Of a stretch of DNA of 64,000 nucleotides, positions 28,276 through 36,613 are shown piece after piece; the stretch's first letter is position 1, and each line of letters starts with the position of its first letter. The DNA is taken from contig DYKR01000002.1 of assembly GCA_020722505.1 (NCBI GenBank), positions 1-64,000 of the forward strand, in the 5' to 3' direction. The notes beneath the pieces were generated by a model that saw nothing but the letters and a program-made list of their open reading frames with translations, made no database searches and had not been told where the DNA came from. The position numbers and the translations under genes were made by a program. This DNA comes from Caldisericum exile. GTDB lineage: Bacteria; Caldisericota; Caldisericia; Caldisericales; Caldisericaceae.

Positions 28276-28988
28276 AAATCTTCATCTATGTATAGAATTT
28301 TACCACAGATTTCGCATTGGATAATTTCATTTCCCTTTGTTTCCTGAAGCAAGGCAATGGTTTCAAGCGGTAATTTCACACCACAATTACCACAGAACCC
28401 ATGGTCAACCTTTTCAATGGCACCACCTGGGAAACTCTTTCTTATCTCTAAATATCTTGTTACAAAATCGTGAGGCAAAGAAGAAATAACCTCATCAAAT
28501 TCTTTATTTAATAGAACTCTTTCTTCTTTAAGTTCCTCTTCTAATTTTTCGTATTCTTCTCTAATTTTTTCACTTTTCTTTTTCAAGTTATCAATTGCTT
28601 TATCCAACTCTTCAATTTTTGTATCTCTTTCTTTTAACTCATTTAGCACAAAGTTAAGATTTTTTTCATACTCTTCCATTTTGGCTAAAAGATTCTCTTC
28701 CGTTTTTTTTGCAATTTTAAGTTCTTTTTGAGTTTTAAAGGTACTACTATCGATTGCATTTTTTATACTTTGTAGTTCTTTTTCTGCATCTTCTATTTCA
28801 CGTTCAATCTCATTTTTTCTGCTAACCAAACCTTTTTTAGAAAGGTCTAACTCTTCCTTCTCTGTTTCATAATTGCTAATCTGCTCTTCTATTTTTAATT
28901 CTTCTTCTATCTCTTTAACACGTTTTTCTTTCTTTAAGGTCTGGGAAAGTTTCTTCTCGACTTCATAAACTTTGCTAATAAATGACAT
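28269..28988 (-). CDS. Coiled-coil protein with C-terminal C4 zinc ribbon (COG1579-like)
   Basis: A 239-residue protein. Residues 1-175 are a long charged coiled coil, and the C-terminus has a four-cysteine ribbon (CGNCGVKLPL... and CEICGKILY). This architecture is the COG1579 / CdsZ family, described as nucleic-acid-associated but of uncertain function; it is often near ribosome-rescue or RNA genes. GGGAGG precedes ATG 28988. The tRNA CCA end is only 18 nt upstream and the stop codon lies inside the P1 helix of RNase P RNA, so the gene appears sandwiched in an RNA-gene transcript. Confidence 0.85.
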   Translation of the reverse strand: MSFISKVYEVEKKLSQTLKKEKRVKEIEEELKIEEQISNYETEKEELDLSKKGLVSRKNEIEREIEDAEKELQSIKNAIDSSTFKTQKELKIAKKTEENLLAKMEEYEKNLNFVLNELKERDTKIEELDKAIDNLKKKSEKIREEYEKLEEELKEERVLLNKEFDEVISSLPHDFVTRYLEIRKSFPGGAIEKVDHGFCGNCGVKLPLETIALLQETKGNEIIQCEICGKILYIDEDLT

Positions 28989-29006
28989 TATTAAAGCCTC
29001 CCTCTA

Positions 29007-29081
29007 TGGTGGGCCCGCTTGGATTCGAACCAAGAACCAATTGGTTATGAGCCAACCGCTCTGCCGTTGAGCTACGGGCCC
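29007..29081 (-). tRNA. tRNA with CAT anticodon (elongator Met, or Ile-2)
   Basis: A 75-nt cloverleaf: acceptor GGGCCCG pairs with CGGGCCC, CCA is encoded, and the anticodon arm is GTTGG-CTCATAA-CCAAT. It is not the initiator because it lacks the unpaired first base and the three G:C anticodon-stem pairs. Elongator Met and lysidine-modified Ile tRNAs share CAT, and sequence inspection alone does not separate them safely. It is immediately followed by the zinc-ribbon gene. Confidence 0.92.
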
Positions 29082-29099
29082 TGTTACATATGCATAACT

Positions 29100-29127
29100 A
29101 TTTTACATAAAAGTTTTTTTTAGTCAA
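29100..29127 (-). promoter_or_regulatory. Promoter of tRNA(CAT) and probably the zinc-ribbon gene and rnpB
   Basis: Minus-strand TTGACT, 16 nt, TAAAAT, ending 18 nt upstream of the tRNA 5' end. It is the only clear promoter in the 267-nt gap 29082-29348. Apart from this and the terminator at 29298-29327, I see nothing recognisable in that gap. Confidence 0.8.
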
Positions 29128-29297
29128 GGGGAGAAATTATTAACATTAACCAAAACTTATTAATAGAACCTTTTAGGAGTAAGAATTTTAATAACGTATT
29201 ACAACAGATTTTTGAACTAAAAGATATCTTGCAAATCCGAATACCCAAATAAGATTTTTGTAAATTTAACAAGACAGAGCCAAAGGATAAGAAAGAT

Positions 29298-29327
29298 AAA
29301 ACAAAAATGGGGGATTTAATCCCCCAT
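29298..29327 (-). terminator. Intrinsic terminator of the Opp operon
   Basis: On the minus strand the hairpin TGGGGGATTAAATCCCCCA is followed by TTTTTGTTTT, 22 nt after the OppF stop codon. The stem is 6 bp with a short AT-rich centre. It ends the peptide transporter transcript before the tRNA(CAT) unit. Confidence 0.9.
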
Positions 29328-29348
29328 AAAGTTAATAAATATACTAAT

Positions 29349-30341
29349 TTATTTAGAGTATTCTACAACTTTGCCCTCTTTTACAAAGTGACATGCAACA
29401 TAATGCCCAGAACCAACATCAACTAAAGGTGGTTCAGATTCTTTACAGATATCTTTTGCATATCGGCAACGGGTTCTAAATCTACAACCTGACGGTGGAT
29501 TAATGGGTGAGGGGATATCTCCTTGAAGAAGAATTCTTTCTTTTTTTATCTCAGGATCTGGTATGGGTATTGCGGAAAGTAGAGCCTGTGTATAAGGATG
29601 AAGAGGATTCTTGAATAATTCTTTTGTTTCGGCAACTTCTACTAATTTACCAAGGTACATAACTCCTATCCTATCGGATACGTGCCTCACAACAGCAAGG
29701 TTATGCGCAACTAGTAAATAAGTAAGTGCAAGTTTTTGTTGAAGTTCAAGAAGAAGGTTCAACACCTGTGCTTGGATTGATGCATCAAGCGCCGAAACAG
29801 GCTCGTCTGCAACAATAAATTTAGGATTAAGAACTACGGCTCTTGCGATACCTATTCTCTGTCTCTGTCCGCCAGAAAATTCATGCGGATATCTTCTTAA
29901 ATATTCAGGTCTAAGACCTACTAACTTCATGATCTCAACAACTCGTTCTTCCTGCTCTTTTTTATCACCAATATTATGGACCATTAAAGGTTCTTTTATA
30001 ATCTCTCCAATCGGCATTCTCGGGTTCAAAGAGCCATAGGGGTCTTGGAAAATTATCTGCATTTCTCTTCTTAGAGGCCTAATTTTATTTTCTCCAAACT
30101 TTGTTATATCGATACCATTAAAAATAATTTGGCCTTTTGTAGGTTCAATTAACTTTATAATTGTTTTTCCTGCAGTTGTCTTTCCGCTTCCACTTTCTCC
30201 CACAAGACCAAAAGTTTCTCCTTCAAAAATATGGAAGGATATATCATCAACTGCCCTTACCCAGCCGATGGGTCTTGAGAAAACACCTCCAACAACAGGA
30301 AAATGCTTCACTAAATTATTTATCTCAAGAAGTTTTTTCAC
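29349..30341 (-). CDS. oppF: Oligopeptide ABC transporter ATP-binding protein OppF/DppF
   Basis: A 330-residue ATPase with Walker [10 protein letters not shown], the signature [13 protein letters not shown], Walker [13 protein letters not shown] and the C-terminal oligopeptide-transporter extension with cysteines ([14 protein letters not shown]) that in some family members ligates an Fe-S cluster. It drives uptake with OppD. The start is GTG 30341, which overlaps the OppD stop (GTGA), with GAGG upstream. It is the last gene of the SBP-OppB-OppC-OppD-OppF operon. Confidence 0.95.
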   Translation of the reverse strand: MKKLLEINNLVKHFPVVGGVFSRPIGWVRAVDDISFHIFEGETFGLVGESGSGKTTAGKTIIKLIEPTKGQIIFNGIDITKFGENKIRPLRREMQIIFQDPYGSLNPRMPIGEIIKEPLMVHNIGDKKEQEERVVEIMKLVGLRPEYLRRYPHEFSGGQRQRIGIARAVVLNPKFIVADEPVSALDASIQAQVLNLLLELQQKLALTYLLVAHNLAVVRHVSDRIGVMYLGKLVEVAETKELFKNPLHPYTQALLSAIPIPDPEIKKERILLQGDIPSPINPPSGCRFRTRCRYAKDICKESEPPLVDVGSGHYVACHFVKEGKVVEYSK

Positions 30342-31342
30342 GATACAACCTCACTTTCATTAACTAAAACAGGATGGAAACATCTTACAAAATGGTTGTT
30401 TTCAATTTCAGCAAGTTCGGGCATTTCTTTCCTACACCTCTCTGTTGCAAATGGGCACCTTGGATTGAAATGACAACCAAGTGGCATATGGTAGGGGTTA
30501 GGCACCATTCCTTCTATTGCAGGAAGCGGAGTTTTTGTCTTCTCAGAAACTAAATTTGGAATAGAACTTAATAGCCCATAAGTATAAGGATGTCTCGGCC
30601 TTCTAAAAATAGATACCACATCACCACTTTCTACAATTTTACCAGTATAGGCAACGTAAACACTATTTGCCATTTCTGCAACAAGGGCTAAGTCATGGGT
30701 AATAAATAAAACTGCCATACCTGTTCTTTTTTGAAGGTCTTTCATAAGTTCAAGAATTTGTGCTTGAATTGTTACATCAAGAGCAGTAGTTGCTTCATCA
30801 GAAATAAGAAGGTCTGGATTACAAGACATTGCCATTGCAATCATAACCCTTTGTCTCATGCCACCACTTAATTCATGAGGATATTGGTTAAATCTCCTTT
30901 CAGGCTCGGGAATACCAACAAGCCCGAGAAGTTCAATTGTCTTATTTTTGGCTTCTTCTTCACTTACATCTTGGTGGATTAGGATTGCTTCCATTATCTG
31001 GTCACCAATTGTAAACACAGGGTTTAAAGCACTCATCGGTTCTTGGAAAATCATTGAAATTTCAGCACCCCTTATTTTTCTTAGTTGCTCTGGTGTCTTT
31101 CCAACTAAATTTTCTCCTTTAAAAATAATTTCTCCACCGACAATTTTTCCAGGAACATCGATAAGGCCCAAAATTGACATTGCAGAAACACTTTTTCCAC
31201 AACCACTTTCACCCACAAGCCCTAAAACTTCCCCTTTATGTATTGTATAACTCATTCCATCAACCGCTTTTACAACACCATCGTCTGTATAGAAATAAGT
31301 TTTTAAATCCTTTACTTCCAATAATACTTCGCTTTTTTCCAT
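30338..31342 (-). CDS. oppD: Oligopeptide ABC transporter ATP-binding protein OppD/DppD
   Basis: A 334-residue ATPase with Walker A GESGCGKS, the signature [14 protein letters not shown] and Walker [13 protein letters not shown]. The C-terminal extension ([14 protein letters not shown]) is typical of peptide and nickel transporters. ATG 31342 has a repeated AGGTAGGTG upstream and follows OppC by 7 nt. It pairs with OppF under the membrane channel. Confidence 0.95.
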   Translation of the reverse strand: MEKSEVLLEVKDLKTYFYTDDGVVKAVDGMSYTIHKGEVLGLVGESGCGKSVSAMSILGLIDVPGKIVGGEIIFKGENLVGKTPEQLRKIRGAEISMIFQEPMSALNPVFTIGDQIMEAILIHQDVSEEEAKNKTIELLGLVGIPEPERRFNQYPHELSGGMRQRVMIAMAMSCNPDLLISDEATTALDVTIQAQILELMKDLQKRTGMAVLFITHDLALVAEMANSVYVAYTGKIVESGDVVSIFRRPRHPYTYGLLSSIPNLVSEKTKTPLPAIEGMVPNPYHMPLGCHFNPRCPFATERCRKEMPELAEIENNHFVRCFHPVLVNESEVVS

Positions 31343-31349
31343 ATTTCAC

Positions 31350-32243
31350 CTACCTATATAACCTTGGGTCCATTGCATCTCTAAGTCCATCGCCAAGATA
31401 ATTAAATGCAAGAACAGTTATAAACATTGCAAGCCCAGGAGACCACACAAGCCATGGAGCAATAGCCATTGCATATTGAGCATTTTGAAGCATATTACCC
31501 CAAGATGGCGTAGGAGGCATAACACCAAAGCCAAGATAGCTTAACGCAGCTTCGTATATTATATTTCCACCAACGCCAAGAGTAGCAGAAACAATAATAG
31601 GAGCAAGAGAATTTGGAAGAATATGCCTCCATATAATTCTGCTATTTGATACGCCAACTGCTTTTGCAGCCTCTACATACTCATTTTCTCTTAAAGAAAG
31701 AAACATACCTCTTACAATTCTTGCATCGGTCATCCAACCAAAAATTGCTATTACCAAAACGATTTTCCAAACTCCTGCACCAGGGATAACTGAGGCAAGA
31801 ACAATAAGAAGAGGTAACACTGGAATTGAAAACATAATATCTGTAAATCTCATTAGAATGGTATCAAGAACTCCACCATAATAACCTGCATATGCACCAA
31901 TGATTATGCCAACAATAAGCGCTGAAAAAACCGATGAAAAGCCAACAAGAAGAGAAACTCTACCACCATAAAATAATCGTGTAAGAACATCTCTTCCTAA
32001 CTCATCTGTCCCAAGCCAGTGCCTTAAGCTTGGTGGTTGCAAAACTTCTTCTATGGAACCAAGTTCAGAAAATTTATAAGGAGAAATAAAAGGTCCTACA
32101 ATACATATAGCAATTACAAGGATTAATACAACTAAAGAAAGCATGGCAAGTTTATGCTTTCTTAATCTTTTTCCAACAATACTCCAATAGGTTTCAATTC
32201 TTCCCGTTAAAGTTTCTTCTGAAGTAGTTATATCAATAGCCAT
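31350..32243 (-). CDS. oppC: Oligopeptide ABC transporter permease OppC/DppC
   Basis: A 297-residue inner-membrane permease with an N-terminal membrane segment and about five more helices. The ATPase-docking EAA loop reads EYVEAAKAVGVSNSRIIWRHILPN. ATG 32243 is preferred to the ORF-track TTG three codons earlier because AGGAGG lies 9 nt before the ATG and nearly touches the TTG. It follows OppB within 14 nt. Confidence 0.94.
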   Translation of the reverse strand: MAIDITTSEETLTGRIETYWSIVGKRLRKHKLAMLSLVVLILVIAICIVGPFISPYKFSELGSIEEVLQPPSLRHWLGTDELGRDVLTRLFYGGRVSLLVGFSSVFSALIVGIIIGAYAGYYGGVLDTILMRFTDIMFSIPVLPLLIVLASVIPGAGVWKIVLVIAIFGWMTDARIVRGMFLSLRENEYVEAAKAVGVSNSRIIWRHILPNSLAPIIVSATLGVGGNIIYEAALSYLGFGVMPPTPSWGNMLQNAQYAMAIAPWLVWSPGLAMFITVLAFNYLGDGLRDAMDPRLYR

Positions 32244-32256
32244 ATCAACCAACCTC

Positions 32257-33225
32257 CTAACTATACCGTATTCGTGGGTCGACTACGGCATATAGTAAAT
32301 CTGCAATAAGATTACCCACAATCAAAAGAGTTGACTCTAAAAGTAAACAGACCATTGCAACAGGATAGTCATTTGATAACATTGCATCTACGGTAAGCCT
32401 ACCCATACCTGGGATACTAAATACAGTTTCGGTAATTGTTGCACCAGAGATAATACCAGGTAGTGTGAGTCCTAAAAGGGTTACGATAGGAATCAATGCG
32501 TTACGTAAAGCATGTTTAAATATTACTGTTCTTTCTGGAAGTCCTTTTGCTCTTGCAGTTCTTACATAATCTTGCCTTATAACTTCAAGCATAGAACTTC
32601 TTGCATATCTCATCCATGAACCCATCCCAAAAAGAGAAAGAACAATTACTGGAAGAACCATATATTTTACTTGGTCAAGCATACGTGCAAAGAACGGAGC
32701 CGATTCCATTCCTGGAGTCATAACGCCACCTATCGGAAGCCAATTTAATCTCAAACCAAATATCATCATCAAAATAAAACCAAACCAGAAAGTTGGCATA
32801 GACATTCCAAAAAAGGCAAAAAATGTAAACACATAATCAAATAGAGTGTATTGGTGTAAGGCTGAATATATGCCAATAGGAACGGCAATAACAAAAGCAA
32901 ATATAAGAGAGGCAATTGAAAACCTTAACGTATAACTAATTGCTCTTGCTACAATTTCAACTACAGGTTTACCACCTGCAAAAATTGAAACACCCCAATT
33001 GCCTGTGATCATCGACCAAAACCATTTAAAAAATCTAAGATACCAAGGAAGGTCAAAACCCCAAGCATGTTTTAATCTCTGTATATCCTCTGGTCTAATC
33101 CTTGGATTTATCGCCATTTGCGCAAAGGGATCACCAACTAAACTCAAAACAGCAAAGGTAACAATTGCAACCCCTAAAAACAGAGGAATCATCTGCAAAA
33201 TTCTTCTTATTACATAGTTTCTCAC
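32257..33225 (-). CDS. oppB: Oligopeptide ABC transporter permease OppB/DppB
   Basis: A 322-residue permease starting MRNYVIRRILQMIPLFLGVA with six predicted helices; the EAA loop is DYVRTARAKGLPERTVIFKHALRNAL. The start is GTG with AGGAAAAG just upstream. A strong hairpin terminator at 33250-33281 separates it from the binding-protein gene, so permease expression depends on read-through. Confidence 0.94.
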   Translation of the reverse strand: MRNYVIRRILQMIPLFLGVAIVTFAVLSLVGDPFAQMAINPRIRPEDIQRLKHAWGFDLPWYLRFFKWFWSMITGNWGVSIFAGGKPVVEIVARAISYTLRFSIASLIFAFVIAVPIGIYSALHQYTLFDYVFTFFAFFGMSMPTFWFGFILMMIFGLRLNWLPIGGVMTPGMESAPFFARMLDQVKYMVLPVIVLSLFGMGSWMRYARSSMLEVIRQDYVRTARAKGLPERTVIFKHALRNALIPIVTLLGLTLPGIISGATITETVFSIPGMGRLTVDAMLSNDYPVAMVCLLLESTLLIVGNLIADLLYAVVDPRIRYS

Positions 33226-33249
33226 CTTTTCCTAAACCTCCTTATCCTT

Positions 33250-33281
33250 TAAAAAAGGGGACCTCTTTGCGGAGGTCCCCG
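33250..33281 (-). terminator. Intergenic terminator/attenuator between binding protein and OppB
   Basis: Minus-strand stem GGGGACCTC / GAGGTCCCC with a CGCAAA loop, followed by TTTTTT, placed between the binding-protein stop and OppB. Such hairpins commonly give much more binding protein than permease from one operon. The leading GC-rich stem is striking in this AT-rich DNA. Confidence 0.9.
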
Positions 33282-33302
33282 CAAATTTTAACTAACTAAA
33301 CC

Positions 33303-35525
33303 TTATTTCTTTTCCCAATACCAGAGTTCTGAATTGTATGTGTAACCAATAGAAGAAGAAACCACATAATCAAAGCCTGCCATAGCAAGATTTGCTTTTG
33401 GTGTATAGATATCAGTCCATAAAACTAATCCAATTTGTGGCACAAGGTCTGCAATCCTTTGATCTGCAATATAGTAGTTCTTTTGACGAACTACTGGGTC
33501 AACTTCGTGAGTTGCCTTGTAAATTGCTTCACTAAGGGTAGGATCAGAAATGCCGGTGTAGTTTTGTCCTTCCCATTCATTTGCTTCGGTTGGAATTTGG
33601 TCGGAAGAATAAAGTGTATATCCACCTGGGTCAAGTGGATCTCCACCCCAAGCAAACATTGCTAACTGGAACATCCTGTGGGTTGTATAAGTGCCAAAGA
33701 AGTAAGCTGCTGATAGGAATTTTGTTTGAATATCAACGCCAATTTTCTTAAGTTGAGCTTGTAAGACTACAGCTTCGTCTTTTCTATCTTGTCGTGTTGT
33801 TGTCGAGAGTTCAATGGTTAACTTCTTTCCATCTTTGTATCTGAAGCCATCAGAACCCATCTTCCAACCTGCTTCATCAAGAAGTTTATTTGCCATTGCA
33901 GGATCGTATTTTGGTGTAGTTGCTTTTGGATTTCTATAGAATTCGTTAAAGAGTGCAATATAAGGATAGTAGCTAACTCTTCTTTGACCTAAGAATACAC
34001 GCTTGCTCAAATCATCGCAATCAATACCATAGGCAAGTGCTTTACGAACTTTTACATCAGAAAGGATTGGATCGGTTGTATTAACTTCTAGATGTTCCCA
34101 GAAGGTTGAAAGAACCTTTTGAACTTTAATGGTTTTAATTTTTTCTGCCTGTTGAGCCTCTTTCTCTCCAAGTCCTATGAGAGTTAAATCAACCTTTCCT
34201 GCAAGAACATTCATCAACATGGTATTTGTATCAGGTATCCACTGATACACAAACTCCTGGACAAGTGGCTTTGAGCCGGCCCAACCAAACCAGTTAGGAT
34301 TTGGTTCAAGAGAAATATATGCCCCTTCAACCCAATCTTTAATCTTGTATGGACCTGCATGGACAGGTTTCTTTGCAAGGGCTGAAGATGTAATTTGTTC
34401 TAATGGAACCTGGCTATAGAAGTGTTTAGGATACATTGGAAGACCAAGGTTTGCATATGGTGTTGTATCATTCCAGGTTACAACCATTGTGTATGGGTTG
34501 GGGAATTCAATTTTTTCAATCTTATCATAAGGATCGGTTGTAGGTATCTGCTCGATTTTTCCAGAAAGATAAATGTCAAATACACCAAATTTAATATCTT
34601 CTTCGTAATTTACAGGAACGCCATCAGACCATTTAACACCTTTTCTAAGGTAGTAAGTTGTCTTCATATAGGTCTTGTCATTTACCTTATAAGTTGTCCA
34701 GGTGCCATCTTTAAAGTTTGGAACATTAAGTGCCATCCTTGGTGCTACTACTCCATTAGGGAATGCCATAATTAAACCATCTTCATACTGCATAGCGATA
34801 TTACGCTGTGCCATCATTGAAGTTGCAAAACTCATTAACGCATCAGGTTCCTGTGTTTGTGCAATAACTACTCTCCCACCAACCTGTGGGGGCACAACAA
34901 TCTTATAGATTGTATATGCACACTCTGACCTTGTTGCTGCCATTGTTGGGTCAACAGTTGCTTCTTTTGTATGGTAAGTAAGAATCTGGATATCAGGTCT
35001 GTAGGCAAGTGTAACTGCTCCCACTGCCCAAGAAGCAATCTTTTTCCAATCGTTTGCCCAAACAATTGGTTCACCCTTGAATGCCTGTGCTTCTTTTTCT
35101 TTGCCAAGCACTCTTACTCCAAGGACTGCAAGCTCTTGTCTTGTGATGGAATTTTCTGGTTTAAAGGTTCCATCAGGATAACCTTTAATGTAACCAGCTT
35201 TTACCGCTGCTTCTACATAACCAAATGACCAACGAGATGCACTTACATCCTTAAATGTTGGTGTTGCAGGTTTATACTCTTTGAGCCCTTTTGCAATGCA
35301 AATCATTTTTGCAAATTGTTCTCTTGTTACAGGGCTCTCTGGCTTGAATGTTCCATCAGGAAAACCTGCAATTACGCCTTTTGAAACCAAATAATCAATT
35401 TGGTCTTTTGCCCAATAATCAGCGGGAAGATCTTTAAAACCTGCACCCAAAACACTTAAGGGCCTAACTGCAAAAAGCGTTAAAACCATTACAACTGCAA
35501 GAAATACAACTAATACTTTCTTCAT
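33303..35525 (-). CDS. SLH-anchored family 5 peptide-binding protein
   Basis: 740 residues from ATG 35525. A signal peptide (MKKVLVVFLAVVMVLTLFAV) is followed by two clear SLH repeats (FKDLPADYWAKDQI and FKDVSASRWSFGYV, each with a GFPDGTFKP- or GYPDGTFKP-type core) and a third degenerate SLH ending ATRSECAYTIYKI, all within residues 28-210. The remaining 520 residues are an SBP_bac_5 oligopeptide-binding domain. SLH repeats tether proteins to wall polymers, so this receptor is probably held at the cell wall instead of by a lipid anchor; no lipobox Cys follows the signal peptide. An in-frame TTG with its own strong ribosome binding site lies 19 codons upstream. It is followed by OppB, C, D and F. 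Confidence 0.93.
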   Translation of the reverse strand: MKKVLVVFLAVVMVLTLFAVRPLSVLGAGFKDLPADYWAKDQIDYLVSKGVIAGFPDGTFKPESPVTREQFAKMICIAKGLKEYKPATPTFKDVSASRWSFGYVEAAVKAGYIKGYPDGTFKPENSITRQELAVLGVRVLGKEKEAQAFKGEPIVWANDWKKIASWAVGAVTLAYRPDIQILTYHTKEATVDPTMAATRSECAYTIYKIVVPPQVGGRVVIAQTQEPDALMSFATSMMAQRNIAMQYEDGLIMAFPNGVVAPRMALNVPNFKDGTWTTYKVNDKTYMKTTYYLRKGVKWSDGVPVNYEEDIKFGVFDIYLSGKIEQIPTTDPYDKIEKIEFPNPYTMVVTWNDTTPYANLGLPMYPKHFYSQVPLEQITSSALAKKPVHAGPYKIKDWVEGAYISLEPNPNWFGWAGSKPLVQEFVYQWIPDTNTMLMNVLAGKVDLTLIGLGEKEAQQAEKIKTIKVQKVLSTFWEHLEVNTTDPILSDVKVRKALAYGIDCDDLSKRVFLGQRRVSYYPYIALFNEFYRNPKATTPKYDPAMANKLLDEAGWKMGSDGFRYKDGKKLTIELSTTTRQDRKDEAVVLQAQLKKIGVDIQTKFLSAAYFFGTYTTHRMFQLAMFAWGGDPLDPGGYTLYSSDQIPTEANEWEGQNYTGISDPTLSEAIYKATHEVDPVVRQKNYYIADQRIADLVPQIGLVLWTDIYTPKANLAMAGFDYVVSSSIGYTYNSELWYWEKK

Positions 35526-35597
35526 ACTTTTACCTCCTTCTTCTTTGTTTTTTAAAAACCACTTTTCGAAAATTTTTTGCAACTTCTCACCTCCTTT
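35526..35597 (-). promoter_or_regulatory. Two in-frame start sites, each with a perfect ribosome binding site
   Basis: The gap before the SLH peptide-binding gene has AAAGGAGGTG with TTG 35582 seven bases beyond GGAGG, and then AAGAAGGAGGT with ATG 35525, also seven bases beyond GGAGG. Both starts share a frame. The longer product would carry 19 extra residues (MQKIFEKWFLKNKEEGGKS) before the signal peptide. The first site overlaps the stop codon of the upstream gene. Confidence 0.7.
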
Positions 35598-36025
35598 TAA
35601 CGTAGAGTTTGCATCACAGGTAAAACAAAATTACCTATATAATTATACAGAAATTGATGGGATTGCAAATATAAAGAAGATTTTATATTTCTAAAATCAG
35701 TGTAAGCGTAATCGCTTATATTTGGTTTAGAGCGAGTCTCAAAATTATAGGGATAGTAATCAAAAATTAAAAAAAGAAAATTTAACAGAAATCCTAAAAA
35801 ATTGATCTCGTCTTTCTTTTTATTAATGCCTACTTCTTCTCTATAGGTTCCTAAAGTGCTGCTAAAAACTTTTTCCTTTGCTATTTTAGAATCAGCCTTA
35901 TCTTTCTTAAGTAAAATTGCAATTTCAAATATATCTTTCAATTCATCTGAAATATCAGCAAAATCAATTTCTTTTTCATCTAAAAAATTTTCAATAACGT
36001 CGTTAAGTTTATCTTCTCTATCCAT
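35597..36025 (-). CDS. Small membrane protein, candidate anti-sigma factor
   Basis: 142 residues and not recognisable by strong motifs. Residues 1-70 are acidic and helical (DELKDIFEIAILLKKDK), resembling the cytoplasmic half of anti-sigma factors. A short hydrophobic stretch follows (INFLGFLLNFLFLIF, about residues 74-88), then a C-terminal part of about 50 residues. There are no cysteines, so it is not a zinc-type (ZAS) anti-sigma. It overlaps the ECF sigma gene by 8 nt, the usual arrangement for a sigma/anti-sigma pair. The function is inferred from context only. Confidence 0.6.
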   Translation of the reverse strand: MDREDKLNDVIENFLDEKEIDFADISDELKDIFEIAILLKKDKADSKIAKEKVFSSTLGTYREEVGINKKKDEINFLGFLLNFLFLIFDYYPYNFETRSKPNISDYAYTDFRNIKSSLYLQSHQFLYNYIGNFVLPVMQTLR

Positions 36026-36572
36026 TTAATAACTCCTCTATAATCTCCTTTAATCTCTTCAATCCTCTAAATTGCGTTATCTTCACAGCACTTTCCGTTT
36101 TACCCAAAGTTAAAGCAATTTCCTTAACGGACTTTCTTTCGTAGAATCTCATTAATAGCACCGATCTATAATCCTCTGGAAGTTTATTTAAGGCCAATTT
36201 AACAATTTGGTCAACATCTTCAACGGTAAAACTACCGTAAACATCGTAAAGGATAGGATGATAAGTTTTTTCAAATTTTTCTTCAAGAGGAAGCACATCA
36301 TGGCCGAGGTTCTGTCTAAACCAATCTCTTATGTTATTCCTTGCAATTGCATACATCCAGGTATCAAGATGGTATCCCTCTTTAATTTCAAAATTTTTCA
36401 AACTCTTAATAAACTTCAAAAAAGTTTCAGAAGTCAAATCTTCAGCAACTTCTCTCATCTTCACCCTTTTGTAAACATAGTTAAAGATCCTGTCAAAATA
36501 GTAGTTAAAAAACTCAACGAATGCCTTCTCGTCACCATCTTTTAGCTTCTTTACAATTTCAAATTCGTCCAA
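36018..36572 (-). CDS. ECF-type RNA polymerase sigma factor
   Basis: 184 residues with region 2 (AEDLTSETFLKFIKSL and DTWMYAIARNNIRDWFRQ) and region 4 (LNKLPEDYRSVLLMRFYERKSVKEIALTLGKTESAVK), with no regions 1 or 3, as expected of ECF sigma factors. The start is TTG 36572 with AGGTG five bases upstream. An ECF-like promoter (TGTAAC-N16-CGTATA) immediately precedes it, suggesting positive autoregulation. Downstream are a likely anti-sigma factor and then the SLH peptide transporter operon with no terminator between, so envelope or nutrient signals may control that transporter. Confidence 0.93.
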   Translation of the reverse strand: MDEFEIVKKLKDGDEKAFVEFFNYYFDRIFNYVYKRVKMREVAEDLTSETFLKFIKSLKNFEIKEGYHLDTWMYAIARNNIRDWFRQNLGHDVLPLEEKFEKTYHPILYDVYGSFTVEDVDQIVKLALNKLPEDYRSVLLMRFYERKSVKEIALTLGKTESAVKITQFRGLKRLKEIIEELLNG

Positions 36573-36585
36573 TCCTTCACCTATA

Positions 36586-36613
36586 TATACGTAAATTAAA
36601 CAAAAAAGTTACA
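36586..36613 (-). promoter_or_regulatory. ECF-sigma-type promoter of the sigma gene
   Basis: Minus-strand TGTAAC, 16 nt (T-rich at its start), CGTATA, in the 41-nt gap before the sigma gene. It matches the general ECF/SigW pattern (-35 with AAC followed by a T-run, -10 with CGTA). No sigma-70-type TTGACA/TATAAT pair is visible in this gap. Confidence 0.6.
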
